Shown here in pieces: positions 26,201-34,095 of a stretch of 64,000 nt of DNA (its first letter is position 1; the number at the start of each line of letters is the position of its first letter). The DNA is from Shimwellia blattae DSM 4481 = NBRC 105725 (GTDB taxonomy: Bacteria; Pseudomonadota; Gammaproteobacteria; Enterobacterales; Enterobacteriaceae). The stretch lies in NCBI RefSeq assembly GCF_000262305.1, contig NC_017910.1, forward strand, positions 1,860,001 to 1,924,000, given 5' to 3'. Under the pieces are notes generated by a model. That model did not search any database, was not told the origin of the DNA, and saw only the letters and a list, made by a program, of their open reading frames with translations. The translations under genes and the position numbers were made by a program.

Positions 26201-26602
26201 TCAGGCATCCCCGAATGGGGGCAGCAGCGGGCGCGGAACCGGTGGCCGGGGGGGATTGTCACCCTCGCGGCGCGGCAGGGGAAGCGGGGGCTGGCGGTGC
26301 AGCGAGCGGCAGGTGCTGGCGTTGTATTCGTACACCAGACTGGCGCGGCGCACGGCTTCTGCATTGCTGGTGCGGGGCTGTTCTGAGCGCTGGCGCATCA
26401 GCGCGTAGCGATCAATGACCGGCAGCCTGCCGCCCAGGGCGCTGAGGGCGTTTTTGTGGTAGGCGGCGCGGGCCGCCGGGCTACCCAGCTCATCGACCGC
26501 GTAGCCGCAGCGCAGCACCTGTTCCGTATGGCGCTGGCTGTTATCACAGCCCCAGAGCAGTAACCCGGGCAGAATGCAGAGTAGTGCTGTCAGGTGTCTC
26601 AT
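26201..26602 (-). CDS. Small putative lipoprotein of unknown function, paralogue of the previous gene
   Basis: A 133-residue protein beginning with a lipoprotein signal (ALLCILPGLLLWGC, Cys19 in LLWGC). The core is related to the 122-residue neighbour by the C-x-x-AVDELG and C-x-x-LH motifs. The C-terminal ~25 residues are proline-rich (PPRPPVPRPLLPPFGDA). AGGAGG precedes the ATG. The pair is separated by 124 bases and could be one transcript. Function not recognised. Confidence 0.75.
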   Translation of the reverse strand: MRHLTALLCILPGLLLWGCDNSQRHTEQVLRCGYAVDELGSPAARAAYHKNALSALGGRLPVIDRYALMRQRSEQPRTSNAEAVRRASLVYEYNASTCRSLHRQPPLPLPRREGDNPPRPPVPRPLLPPFGDA

Positions 26603-26707
26603 TGGGCCTCCTGTTGCTGCCGGGTTTCTTTTAGTCTGGCACGGGGGCTGGCAAAGGGGGGCAATACCGCACGCCGGGATCAGCGTGCGCAGGGAAAGCA
26701 GGGGTGA

Positions 26708-27370
26708 TCAGCGGTGGGCCGGTGCCGGTAATGCGGGTGTGGACTGGGCAGGCCAGCTGTGAAGCTGTTTTTTATCCGCCCGGGTGATAGCCAGGGGGGC
26801 GTTGTAGCCGTATTTTTCCAGCAGCTGCATAAAGCGGCGCCAGATGCGGGTCATTTTCTTCGCGTAGAAATAGGGAATATAAGAGGCGGCAGGGATCAGG
26901 CTCGCTTCACCGATGTTGTCCACAATCACCAGAATCGCCTGATCCTGGCTTATCCGTTTCACGAGGATATTGCCGGGTTTCAGGGTCATGGTCACAATGC
27001 GGTTTTGCGCCAGTTGCAGGCGCAGCATCGCCAGCAGCGGGGTGAGCCAGGCGAAATTATTCTCCTGCTGGCCGAGGTTAAGGTAGAACCCCAGATCCCG
27101 CGACACGTCGCCGTTATAATCGCGGACCAGATCGTAGACGTAGCCGGTGCCCTGATCGGTGGCAACCTGGCCGTGGTAGCGTGGCAGAATATCCCAGTTG
27201 ATGGTACGCGCCTGGAGATGCCGGTAATATTTCAGCTCCCGGTTCAGCTCCTTGTCGCCGCCGTGGGCCAGGGAGTGAACGATTTTAATACACAGGTTCT
27301 GATTTGCCGGATGGGCGTAGCATTGCCGATGGCGGCCTTTGCCGATCGGGGTACTGAGGTTTAACTGCAC
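26708..27370 (-). CDS. yrbL: YrbL-like protein (PhoP/PmrA-regulated)
   Basis: Protein-kinase-like fold protein known in E. coli as a target of PhoPQ and BasSR (PmrAB); biochemical role unknown. The 220-residue product starts at GTG 27370 with AAGGAG upstream. It shares the signature GKGRHRQCYAHP, CIKIVHS, GDKELNRELKYYRHL, GTGYVYDLV, RIVTMTLKPGNIL and IVDNIGEASLIP. The C terminus diverges. A PmrA-type box lies about 55 bases upstream, supporting the same control. Confidence 0.9.
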   Translation of the reverse strand: MQLNLSTPIGKGRHRQCYAHPANQNLCIKIVHSLAHGGDKELNRELKYYRHLQARTINWDILPRYHGQVATDQGTGYVYDLVRDYNGDVSRDLGFYLNLGQQENNFAWLTPLLAMLRLQLAQNRIVTMTLKPGNILVKRISQDQAILVIVDNIGEASLIPAASYIPYFYAKKMTRIWRRFMQLLEKYGYNAPLAITRADKKQLHSWPAQSTPALPAPAHR

Positions 27371-27424
27371 GGTGCTCTCCTTAAGTAGTGGCGTCCACGG
27401 AACAGATTTATGGTAGCAACAAGT

Positions 27425-27441
27425 CTTAAGGATTCCTTAAT
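27425..27441 (-). promoter_or_regulatory. PmrA/BasR-type box upstream of yrbL
   Basis: CTTAAG-GATTC-CTTAAT on the plus strand fits the PmrA consensus YTTAAK-N5-YTTAAK exactly. It is 55-71 bases before the yrbL start codon, and E. coli yrbL is a known PmrA (BasR) target. Confidence 0.7.
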
Positions 27442-27498
27442 TTTTACTTTTTTTGTGATTAAAGTGCATTTTTTGCTAAAAAACGCACAGAGGGGATA

Positions 27499-27535
27499 AA
27501 CGCCCCCGCCCCTGGTGACCAGGGGCGGGGGCGTT
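27499..27535. terminator. Strong hairpin terminator after gss
   Basis: Perfect 17-bp GC-rich stem (27499-27515 with 27519-27535) and a three-base loop, 23 bases past the gss stop. It is followed by TTTT on the plus strand and TTATCCCC on the minus strand. Confidence 0.85.
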
Positions 27536-27557
27536 TTACTGACTGCGGGAGGGCCGG

Positions 27558-29438
27558 TTAACGGCCGAGGAATGTCTCGTCGTCAACTACCCGTAACGGG
27601 TCGATATCGCTCTCTTTTTTAATGACCAGGGTCGGGTCCGTGCGCAGGCAGGCACCGCCATAGTGGCCGCCGGTGGTAAAGGTGCAGACCTGAATATAGC
27701 GGTCGTCCACCTTCGGCAGGCACCACAACTGCTGGTAGATGTTGGTCTGGTGGGCGAACTTGCCGCTGGTTTCATCCAGCACTTCGCTCTGGTGGACCAG
27801 CCCGATATTGTTACCGCAGCGCCCGGCTATCGGCTTCACGGCATACCCGCTGCGGATAAGCTCATCGTTAAGCTCGAAATCCGCATTCAGCAGATAGCGG
27901 TGGTGCGGGAACAGGGACCAGAGGATCGGCAGTATCGCCTTGTTGCTGGGGATGGCGGTCCACAGGGGTTCGAAGACCAGCACTTCCGGGCGCAGCAGTA
28001 CATCCATCAGCCGCACGTTGTGCTGCGGCTTACCGGTGCGGATAGTGAGCGCGGCCGCGTCGCCGTCGTTTTCGCTTTCTGCCCGCAGTTGCTCAAGGGC
28101 GGTTTCCCAGGCCCAGGTTTTCCACACGCAGTTCACTTCGCGCCCGTCGCCGTCGATAAGCTGGCCGGTGGCGCTCCAGGAGAGCTCATCCAGGCCGTGG
28201 AGAATTTTGCTTTCAAACCCGGCTTTGGTGAGGGCGCGCTGCATAAACAGGGCGTGGTAGTTTTCTTCGACGTCGTTGTCCTGGAGCAGGTGCACAAAGT
28301 GGCGCGCCTGGCTGTGTTTCCAGGTGTTGGCCAGGGCATCCAGCAGGCGCTCGCCGGGGTTTTCACTGCCGCTCAGCCCGCCCTGGGCGGCCCATTTGTC
28401 GAGGATTAGCCCGGTCTCCGTATGGCAGGAGGCGGAATCCGCGTTGTATTCGTAGACTTTCAGGCCGCGCTCGTCCATGCAGAAATCCAGCCGCCCGGTG
28501 ATCATGTGGTGGCGGCGCTGCTGCCAGGAGAGCCGCAGCCGTGGCCAGAGCACTTTCGGGATATCAAACAGCGCCAGCAGATTGTCGTCTTTGAGGACTT
28601 TATCGGTGGCGTGCAGATACATCAGGTGCATTTCGTTGGTCGCCTGGATAAGCGCCTGCTCAGCACTGGCGGAGATGGTGAAGTAGTGGCAGGGGTCCGC
28701 ATTGATGGTGTAGCCGTTGGCCTGAACGTAGGCGTGCTCGACCGGGTCGCGCTCATCAAGCCACTGGCCGTCGAACTGACCGTTGCGCGGCATTTCTGCA
28801 CTGTGGATCCCCAGTAGCCGGGCGTCGATTTGCGGTGCGGGCAGGCTGTACTGAGTGTCTGAGGTCTGGATCATCCAGCCGAGGATCCGGGTATCGCTGA
28901 AGGTATCGTGCAGGTAATAGTGGCCGTCGCGGTTTTCCAGCGGCAGCTCGCGGGTCCACTGCTGACCGGCGGGCAGGGCAGAGTGGATGACGTTTTGCTC
29001 CACAATGCGCACCCGGGTGTTGCAGACCTGGGTAATGATAGCCACATGGCCGGTCTGTTTAAATTCGCCACCTTCGGCCCAAATCAGCAGGGCGCCGGGA
29101 ACCGGGGCGCGCTGGCTGCCGTTAGCAAAGGCCTGCAGGGGCAGAATATCGTCATTAACGACCTGGCGCAGGAAGCGTAAATCAAAAATTTCGTAGGCCA
29201 TGCCCACATCCGTGAACACCACCCCGTAGTTAAGGTACAAAAAGCGCCGGGCAAACTCCACGCACTGCCATTTGTAACCCATGTATTCGCTGTTGAGATA
29301 GTGGCGAAAGGCGGCGTCGTCCGGGTATTCCCGGGGATCAACACTCTTGTAGTCGGAAGAGTAGATAGCCACGCCACCTGGCGCATAACCCAGAATTGTC
29401 CCGAACGGGGCGTGAAGTTCAGCTGATGTATCGCTCAT
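27558..29438 (-). CDS. gss: Bifunctional glutathionylspermidine synthetase/amidase
   Basis: Cytoplasmic enzyme that makes glutathionylspermidine (C-terminal ATP-grasp synthetase) and hydrolyses it again (N-terminal CHAP-type amidase). The amidase nucleophile is Cys59 in YKWQCVEFARR, with its histidine in GHVAIITQV. The synthetase domain covers roughly residues 210-620 (RLDFCMDERGLKVYEYNADSA split over DERGLKVYEYN, KAILPILWSLFPHH, GYAVKPIAGRCGNNI). Length 626 compares with 619 in E. coli. Monocistronic, with a strong terminator. Also called gsp. Confidence 0.96.
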   Translation of the reverse strand: MSDTSAELHAPFGTILGYAPGGVAIYSSDYKSVDPREYPDDAAFRHYLNSEYMGYKWQCVEFARRFLYLNYGVVFTDVGMAYEIFDLRFLRQVVNDDILPLQAFANGSQRAPVPGALLIWAEGGEFKQTGHVAIITQVCNTRVRIVEQNVIHSALPAGQQWTRELPLENRDGHYYLHDTFSDTRILGWMIQTSDTQYSLPAPQIDARLLGIHSAEMPRNGQFDGQWLDERDPVEHAYVQANGYTINADPCHYFTISASAEQALIQATNEMHLMYLHATDKVLKDDNLLALFDIPKVLWPRLRLSWQQRRHHMITGRLDFCMDERGLKVYEYNADSASCHTETGLILDKWAAQGGLSGSENPGERLLDALANTWKHSQARHFVHLLQDNDVEENYHALFMQRALTKAGFESKILHGLDELSWSATGQLIDGDGREVNCVWKTWAWETALEQLRAESENDGDAAALTIRTGKPQHNVRLMDVLLRPEVLVFEPLWTAIPSNKAILPILWSLFPHHRYLLNADFELNDELIRSGYAVKPIAGRCGNNIGLVHQSEVLDETSGKFAHQTNIYQQLWCLPKVDDRYIQVCTFTTGGHYGGACLRTDPTLVIKKESDIDPLRVVDDETFLGR

Positions 29439-29755
29439 GCAATTTGCCTTATCACATGCCGCCTCTGGCGGCTGCGTTGAAAAATGAACACAACACCGCC
29501 ACGGCGCACGGATGGGTGCCGGGGGGAGGTGTGGGTAAAATTGTGCGCTCCGTCTGGCCCTTTGTACAGGCTCAATAATGGTAGCCCGTTGCCCGGGGCG
29601 GGCTGTTCTGGTGCTCAGATGCTGACCATTTCAGGAGAAATTATGAAGATTTGGCCGGTTTTCCCCCCGGAGATAGCAATATGGTGTGCAGGGTTTTTAT
29701 AATTGGCGCTACGTGAGGGGGGCACGTTACGCCGCCACCACCGGGAGAACCTCAG
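29439..29755. other. Divergent intergenic region gss / His-rich protein
   Basis: Holds the promoters of both neighbours. Short ORFs across it show no family features, and no operator or hairpin was recognised. Confidence 0.35.
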
Positions 29756-30196
29756 ATGCGAAAACAAGTGCTGACCATGCTGCTGTCTGCGCTGATTATC
29801 ATGCCCACCCTGGCTTTGTCCCACCCGGGGCACGGGCCCGGACACGGGTTTGGTCACGGCCACGGGTATGGTCACGGATACGGCCACTACGGGCACGGCT
29901 ATGGTCACGGATATGGTCACGGCCACTGGTACGGGGGGCCGCACCGCTACAGCGTGCTGCCGGGCCTGGCAACGGCGCTGATTATCGGCGGGCTGACCTA
30001 CTACATGGTGAACGGGCTCTATTATCAGCGCCAGGGCTCGGAGTATGTCCGGGTTGAGACGCCCGCCCCCCGGGGAGAGCGCGGGCTGAATGTGGTGGAC
30101 TACAACGGGCGGCGCTATTACGTGAGTAACGGCAGCTATTACCAGAGAGATATTGACGGCAACTATATCGAGGTGCCGCGCCCGGCGGGCCTGTAA
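29756..30196 (+). CDS. Exported His/Gly/Tyr-repeat protein (DUF6515-like)
   Basis: A 146-residue protein: signal peptide (MRKQVLTMLLSALIIMPTLALS), then about 40 residues of HG, HGYGHG and HGHGYG repeats, a hydrophobic segment (PGLATALIIGGLTYYMVNG), and a C-terminal part with two related motifs (LYYQRQGSEYVRVETP and RYYVSNGSYYQRDIDGNYIEV). The motif YYxxNGxYYQ resembles DUF6515-type envelope proteins. Dense histidines could bind divalent metals, but that is inference. A moderate RBS precedes the ATG. Function unknown. Confidence 0.75.
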   Translation: MRKQVLTMLLSALIIMPTLALSHPGHGPGHGFGHGHGYGHGYGHYGHGYGHGYGHGHWYGGPHRYSVLPGLATALIIGGLTYYMVNGLYYQRQGSEYVRVETPAPRGERGLNVVDYNGRRYYVSNGSYYQRDIDGNYIEVPRPAGL

Positions 30197-30215
30197 CCCG
30201 GGGCGCGGTGTGGGC

Positions 30216-31331
30216 TCAGGGCAGGGTGCGCCACCAGGGGCTAAATGTCTGGCTGGGGTCATCCAGCCAGACGGGCTGGCCCATCTGCGGGGTAAGCAGC
30301 CGCCAGGGTTTCGCGCTGCTGGCGGTTGTTATCCGCTCCAGCGGATCACGCCAGGTGTGGTGGGCCAGCTTAAATTTACTGTTATGGCCCGGGAGCAGTG
30401 CCCCGGCGGCTAAGTCATCTGCGGCCATGGTGGTCTGCTCCGGGGTCATGTGAATGCTGGCCCAGTTACTGTCGTATTGTCCGCACTCCAGAATCGCCAC
30501 ATCCACCGGGCCGAGATAACGGCGAATGGCGGCAAAATGGCGGCCATATCCGCTGTCGCCCCCCAGGTAGATCCGCCGGGAGGGGGTTATCAGGGCAAAG
30601 GAGCCCCACAGGGTCTGGTTACGCTCCAGCAGGCGGCCGGAAAAGTGCCGGGTGGGGAGAATATGAATATCAACCCCCGGGCGGCTAAGCCGTGAAAACC
30701 AGTTCCCCTCGCTTATCCGCGCCGGATCAAACCCCCATTTCTTAAAATAGGAACCCACCCCGGTGGGGGCGATAATATGGCGAATTTTATCCCCCAGTGC
30801 TTTCACGCTCGGGTAGTCGAGGTGGTCCCAGTGGTCGTGGGTGATCAGCAGGTAATCCACCGGCGGAATATCGGCCGCCTGGTAGACCGAGGCCCCGGCA
30901 AAGGCCCGGTTGGTGCCCGGCACCGGGGAGGCCCCGGGGCTGAAGACCGGATCCACCAGAAAGCGCAGCCCGTTCAGTTGCAGAAAATAGCTGGAGTGGC
31001 CCATCCAGATAAGCACGTCCCGGGCCGGATCCAGGCGGTGCAGGTCGGTTTTCTGTGACGGCAGCGCCCGGGCGGGGATGCTGTCCGGATCTTTACCAAA
31101 CAGAAACTGATACCACAGGGCCCAGGTGCTGGTGCTGCGGGTGGGCGAGGCGGTAAGCGGCGCATATTGCGGGTCATTATAAAACTGCCCGTTACGGTAG
31201 TTGGGGGTGTCTGGCGCAACGCTGACATCCGGCGCGGCGTATTGCGGGTGGCGCAGCCACAGGGCAACGGCCACCACCAGAATGGCGATAATTAAAATAA
31301 CGATCATTTTGCTGTCCGGGACTTTTTGCAT
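30216..31331 (-). CDS. Membrane-anchored MBL-fold hydrolase
   Basis: A 371-residue protein with an N-terminal transmembrane anchor (VILIIAILVVAVALWL) and a metallo-beta-lactamase fold domain. The metal motif is THDHWDHLD near residue 165, with further ligands at TRHFSGR, GGDSGYG and LPGHNSKF. It resembles the NAPE-PLD/UlaG-like group of lipoprotein or phospholipid hydrolases; the substrate is unknown. An alternative ATG at 31307 would shorten it by eight residues. It is divergent from a MocR regulator, which may control it. Confidence 0.8.
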   Translation of the reverse strand: MQKVPDSKMIVILIIAILVVAVALWLRHPQYAAPDVSVAPDTPNYRNGQFYNDPQYAPLTASPTRSTSTWALWYQFLFGKDPDSIPARALPSQKTDLHRLDPARDVLIWMGHSSYFLQLNGLRFLVDPVFSPGASPVPGTNRAFAGASVYQAADIPPVDYLLITHDHWDHLDYPSVKALGDKIRHIIAPTGVGSYFKKWGFDPARISEGNWFSRLSRPGVDIHILPTRHFSGRLLERNQTLWGSFALITPSRRIYLGGDSGYGRHFAAIRRYLGPVDVAILECGQYDSNWASIHMTPEQTTMAADDLAAGALLPGHNSKFKLAHHTWRDPLERITTASSAKPWRLLTPQMGQPVWLDDPSQTFSPWWRTLP

Positions 31332-31472
31332 ACGGTCAATATTATCGGCAAGTTCAGGCTTCGGGTCAGCTTTATTTTCCCGGCGCCCGGCAGCCAGGTG
31401 TATTTATATGCTTGCTTTTTCGGGCGCGGGCGGCTGTATTATTCAGCACACTTTTTACGCCATCGGGGGCTT

Positions 31473-32987
31473 ATGCACTCACTACTCGGTGATCTGGTTG
31501 CCTGGCATCTGAGCCAGCAAACCGCCACAACCCTCGGGAAGCGGTTATATGATGCGCTGCAACAGGCCATCGGCCAGGGGGATATTGCCACGGGCACCCG
31601 GCTCCCGGCCTCCCGGGATCTGGCCTGCGAGCTGCATGTATCACGCAATACGGTGTTGTGGGCCTATGAGCAGCTACAGGCGGAGGGGTATGTGGAGACC
31701 CGCACCGGTAGCGGGACATTTGTCTGCCGCCAGCTGCCGGAATCCCACCCGTTACGCGACTCACTGCCGGAAGCAGGGCCGGACGCGCCCTTCCCGATGG
31801 CGTCCCTCTCCCGGCGGGGCAGCCAGTTGCTGGCGCAGGGCGGAGCCGGGGCCCGGCAGTGGGGGGCATTTATGCCCGGCGTGCCGGATGTCAGCCACTT
31901 TCCCCGGGATATCTGGCGCAAAATTACCCGGCGTCTGAGCCACCGCCTGCCGCTGGCGGCCCTGAGCTATACGGCCCCCGGCGGCTACGGGCCGCTACAG
32001 CAGGCGCTGGTGGACCATTTGCGGATTGTGCGCTCGGTGCAGTGCAGCGCCGATCAGATCCTGATCGGGGCCGGTATTCACCAGATCCTCGATCTGCTGG
32101 CGAAAATGCTCTGTGATCCGGGTGACAGGGCATGGATTGAGGAGCCTGGCTACTGGGGGATCCGCAATGTGCTGACCATCAACGGGGTGGATGTGGAGCC
32201 GGTCGCCGTAGATGACGAAGGCATGACACTCCCGGAGCCCGGTGAGGGCTTTTGCCCCCCGCGGCTGATCTGTGTGACCCCGTCCCACCAGTATCCGCTG
32301 GGTACGGTAATGAGTATGCAGCGCCGTAAGGGCCTGGTGGCCCGGGCCCGGGCCTGGGGCAGCGTGATTATTGAAGATGATTATGACAGCGAGTTTCGCT
32401 TTTATGAGCAGCCGATCCCCGCACTTCAGGGATTGTGCGATGATGCGCCGGTGATCTACCTGGGCACCTTCAGTAAAACCCTGTACCCGGGGCTGCGCAT
32501 CAGTTATGCGGTATTGCCCCGGGCGCTGGCCGGGCGGATAAAAATGGCCCATTCGGAGCTGTATCGCGGGGGGAACGGCCTGGCCCAGCTTACGCTGGCG
32601 GAGTTTATCCGCGAGGGGCACTACGCCGCGCATGTCCGGCGTATGCGCCAGTTATACCGCAAACGGCGGGAGGCGCTGGTGGCGGTTATTGAGCGCACCC
32701 TCGGGCCGGAATATGTGGAGCGCCAGAGCCATGCCGGGCTGCATCTGATCCTCGCCTTACCCCAGAGCATCGACGATGTGGCGCTCAGCGCGGAGCTGGA
32801 GCAGTGCGGGATCCTCACCCGGCCGCTCTCTGGCTACTATATGGGCACAGCGCGCCGCCACGGGCTGCTGCTCGGCTACGCCTGTGTGGACGCCGGGGAG
32901 ATGGCCCAGACCTTTATGCCGGTGGCCGAGCGCCTGGCCGCCCGGCTGAGCCCGGGGCAGGTTAGTGCGGCGGGCGGGGGTTCCTGA
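31473..32987 (+). CDS. MocR-family regulator (GntR HTH fused to aminotransferase-like domain)
   Basis: A 504-residue chimeric regulator. The GntR winged helix at residues ~15-80 (TRLPASRDLACELHVSRNTV, EGYVETRTGSGTFVC) joins a fold-type I aminotransferase domain that binds PLP and usually serves as a sensor. The PLP lysine lies in YLGTFSKTLYPGLR, with YDSEFRF preceding. I chose ATG 31473 because the frame upstream (start at 31326) reads through the promoter gap. PdxR and GabR are relatives, but no vitamin B6 or GABA gene is adjacent. The target is probably the divergent MBL gene. Confidence 0.85.
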   Translation: MHSLLGDLVAWHLSQQTATTLGKRLYDALQQAIGQGDIATGTRLPASRDLACELHVSRNTVLWAYEQLQAEGYVETRTGSGTFVCRQLPESHPLRDSLPEAGPDAPFPMASLSRRGSQLLAQGGAGARQWGAFMPGVPDVSHFPRDIWRKITRRLSHRLPLAALSYTAPGGYGPLQQALVDHLRIVRSVQCSADQILIGAGIHQILDLLAKMLCDPGDRAWIEEPGYWGIRNVLTINGVDVEPVAVDDEGMTLPEPGEGFCPPRLICVTPSHQYPLGTVMSMQRRKGLVARARAWGSVIIEDDYDSEFRFYEQPIPALQGLCDDAPVIYLGTFSKTLYPGLRISYAVLPRALAGRIKMAHSELYRGGNGLAQLTLAEFIREGHYAAHVRRMRQLYRKRREALVAVIERTLGPEYVERQSHAGLHLILALPQSIDDVALSAELEQCGILTRPLSGYYMGTARRHGLLLGYACVDAGEMAQTFMPVAERLAARLSPGQVSAAGGGS

Positions 32988-32999
32988 TTCTCTTTCAGC

Positions 33000-33053
33000 G
33001 TATAGCAATGAGTTACCATTAGCGCTATCATTGTGTATAGCAATTTGTTACCA
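33000..33053 (+). promoter_or_regulatory. Direct repeats, likely toxin-antitoxin operator
   Basis: Two 19-base direct copies, GTATAGCAATGAGTTACCA (33000-33018) and GTATAGCAATTTGTTACCA (33035-33053), identical at 17 of 19 positions and 35 bases apart. The second ends 12 bases before the antitoxin ATG. DUF1778/GNAT complexes autorepress their operons, so these are the probable binding sites. Confidence 0.65.
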
Positions 33054-33065
33054 GCTGGAGGTGCT

Positions 33066-33350
33066 ATGCACACGACTATCCGGAAAGCCACCCGGGATAA
33101 GCAGATCAATATCCGGGCTACAGAGGAAGAGCGGGCCGTGATTGACTATGCGGCGAGCCTGCTTAACAAAAATCGGACCGATTTCATCATTGAACAGGCG
33201 GTGAGTGAGGCGCAAAACATCATCCTGGATCAGCGTGTTTTTGCCCTGGATGACGCCCGTTATCAGGCGTTTATTGAGCAACTTGAAGGGCCTGTTCAGA
33301 ATGAAGAAGGCCGTCAGCGTTTGCTGGATGTGAAGCCCGAATGGAAATAA
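33066..33350 (+). CDS. DUF1778 (TacA-type) antitoxin
   Basis: A 94-residue antitoxin: an N-terminal ribbon-helix-helix (KQINIRATEEERAVIDYAASLLNKNRTDFI) for DNA binding and a C-terminal tail (FALDDARYQAFIEQLEGP) that in this family neutralises the acetyltransferase. I chose ATG 33066 (RBS GGAGG) over the in-frame start at 33033, which lies inside the operator repeats. It overlaps the toxin by ten bases. Confidence 0.92.
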   Translation: MHTTIRKATRDKQINIRATEEERAVIDYAASLLNKNRTDFIIEQAVSEAQNIILDQRVFALDDARYQAFIEQLEGPVQNEEGRQRLLDVKPEWK

Positions 33351-33823
33351 ATGTTACGGCACCGGCGTTACTGACTGAAGATCATATTCTTCAGCCATTT
33401 GATTGCGGGAATGACATTCTAAGCGATTGGTTACGCCGCCGGGCAATAAAAAATCAGCACCTTAATGCATCACGCACGTTTGTTATCTGTCTGGAAGGGA
33501 CAAAACGTGTGGTCGGTTATTACTCCATTGCAACGGGCTCTGTGAGTCATATCGATTTAGGCCGCAGCTTGCGAAAGAATATGCCTGATCCTGTTCCCGT
33601 CGTGTTATTGGGGCGGCTGGCTGTCGATGTCTGTACTCAGGGAAATAGCTTTGGGAAATGGATGTTAAATGATGCCGTGATGAGAGTCTCTAACCTGGCA
33701 GACCAGGTCGGAATTAAAGCTATCATGGTGCATGCTATTAACGATGAGGCAAAAGCGTTCTATGAGCATTTCGGTTTTGTCCAGTCCCCTTTGACCCCCA
33801 GGACACTCTTTTTCAAAATATAA
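33341..33823 (+). CDS. GNAT-family toxin (TacT/AtaT type)
   Basis: A 160-residue acetyltransferase; relatives acetylate the amino acid on charged tRNAs and stop translation. Typical segments: FDCGNDILSDWLRRRAIKNQ (normally followed by a short loop), VVGYYSIATGSVSH, LLGRLAVD and the catalytic-tyrosine region EAKAFYEHFGF near the C terminus. The acetyl-CoA loop reads QGNSFG where relatives usually have QGxGxG. Overlaps the antitoxin, as usual for these modules. Activity cannot be told from sequence. Confidence 0.9.
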   Translation: MEINVTAPALLTEDHILQPFDCGNDILSDWLRRRAIKNQHLNASRTFVICLEGTKRVVGYYSIATGSVSHIDLGRSLRKNMPDPVPVVLLGRLAVDVCTQGNSFGKWMLNDAVMRVSNLADQVGIKAIMVHAINDEAKAFYEHFGFVQSPLTPRTLFFKI

Positions 33824-34095
33824 ACCCCTCCTCTTATAGTGTTTCAGGTTATTACCACTGAAGCATTCTGAAACATACCCGGGCAAATATAATAGTTATT
33901 TCACAAACGTGATTATGCGATCCATAAATGATTTTAATTTTCCGGGCGGATTAATTTATTTTTCTGTGATCTGTTTTGCTTTTTTAAATTGAAATACCTA
34001 AAAAAATCAATGATAAACAGCACAATTGTACAATTGGCAAATAAGTTCCTTTTCTAAGATATACATTCCCATTAGTTCAAAAAGAATAATTAACA
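33824..34095. other. AT-rich gap upstream of the OprB porin
   Basis: 272 bases, markedly AT-rich, no supported gene. A half CRP-like motif (TGTGATCTGTTTTGC) near 33964 was seen but the second half is poor. Confidence 0.3.

Noticed and set aside
29840..29935. Repeated gg(t/c)cacgg units looking like a direct-repeat array
   Set aside because: They are coding repeats for His-Gly-Tyr residues in frame; there are no unique spacers, so not a CRISPR array.
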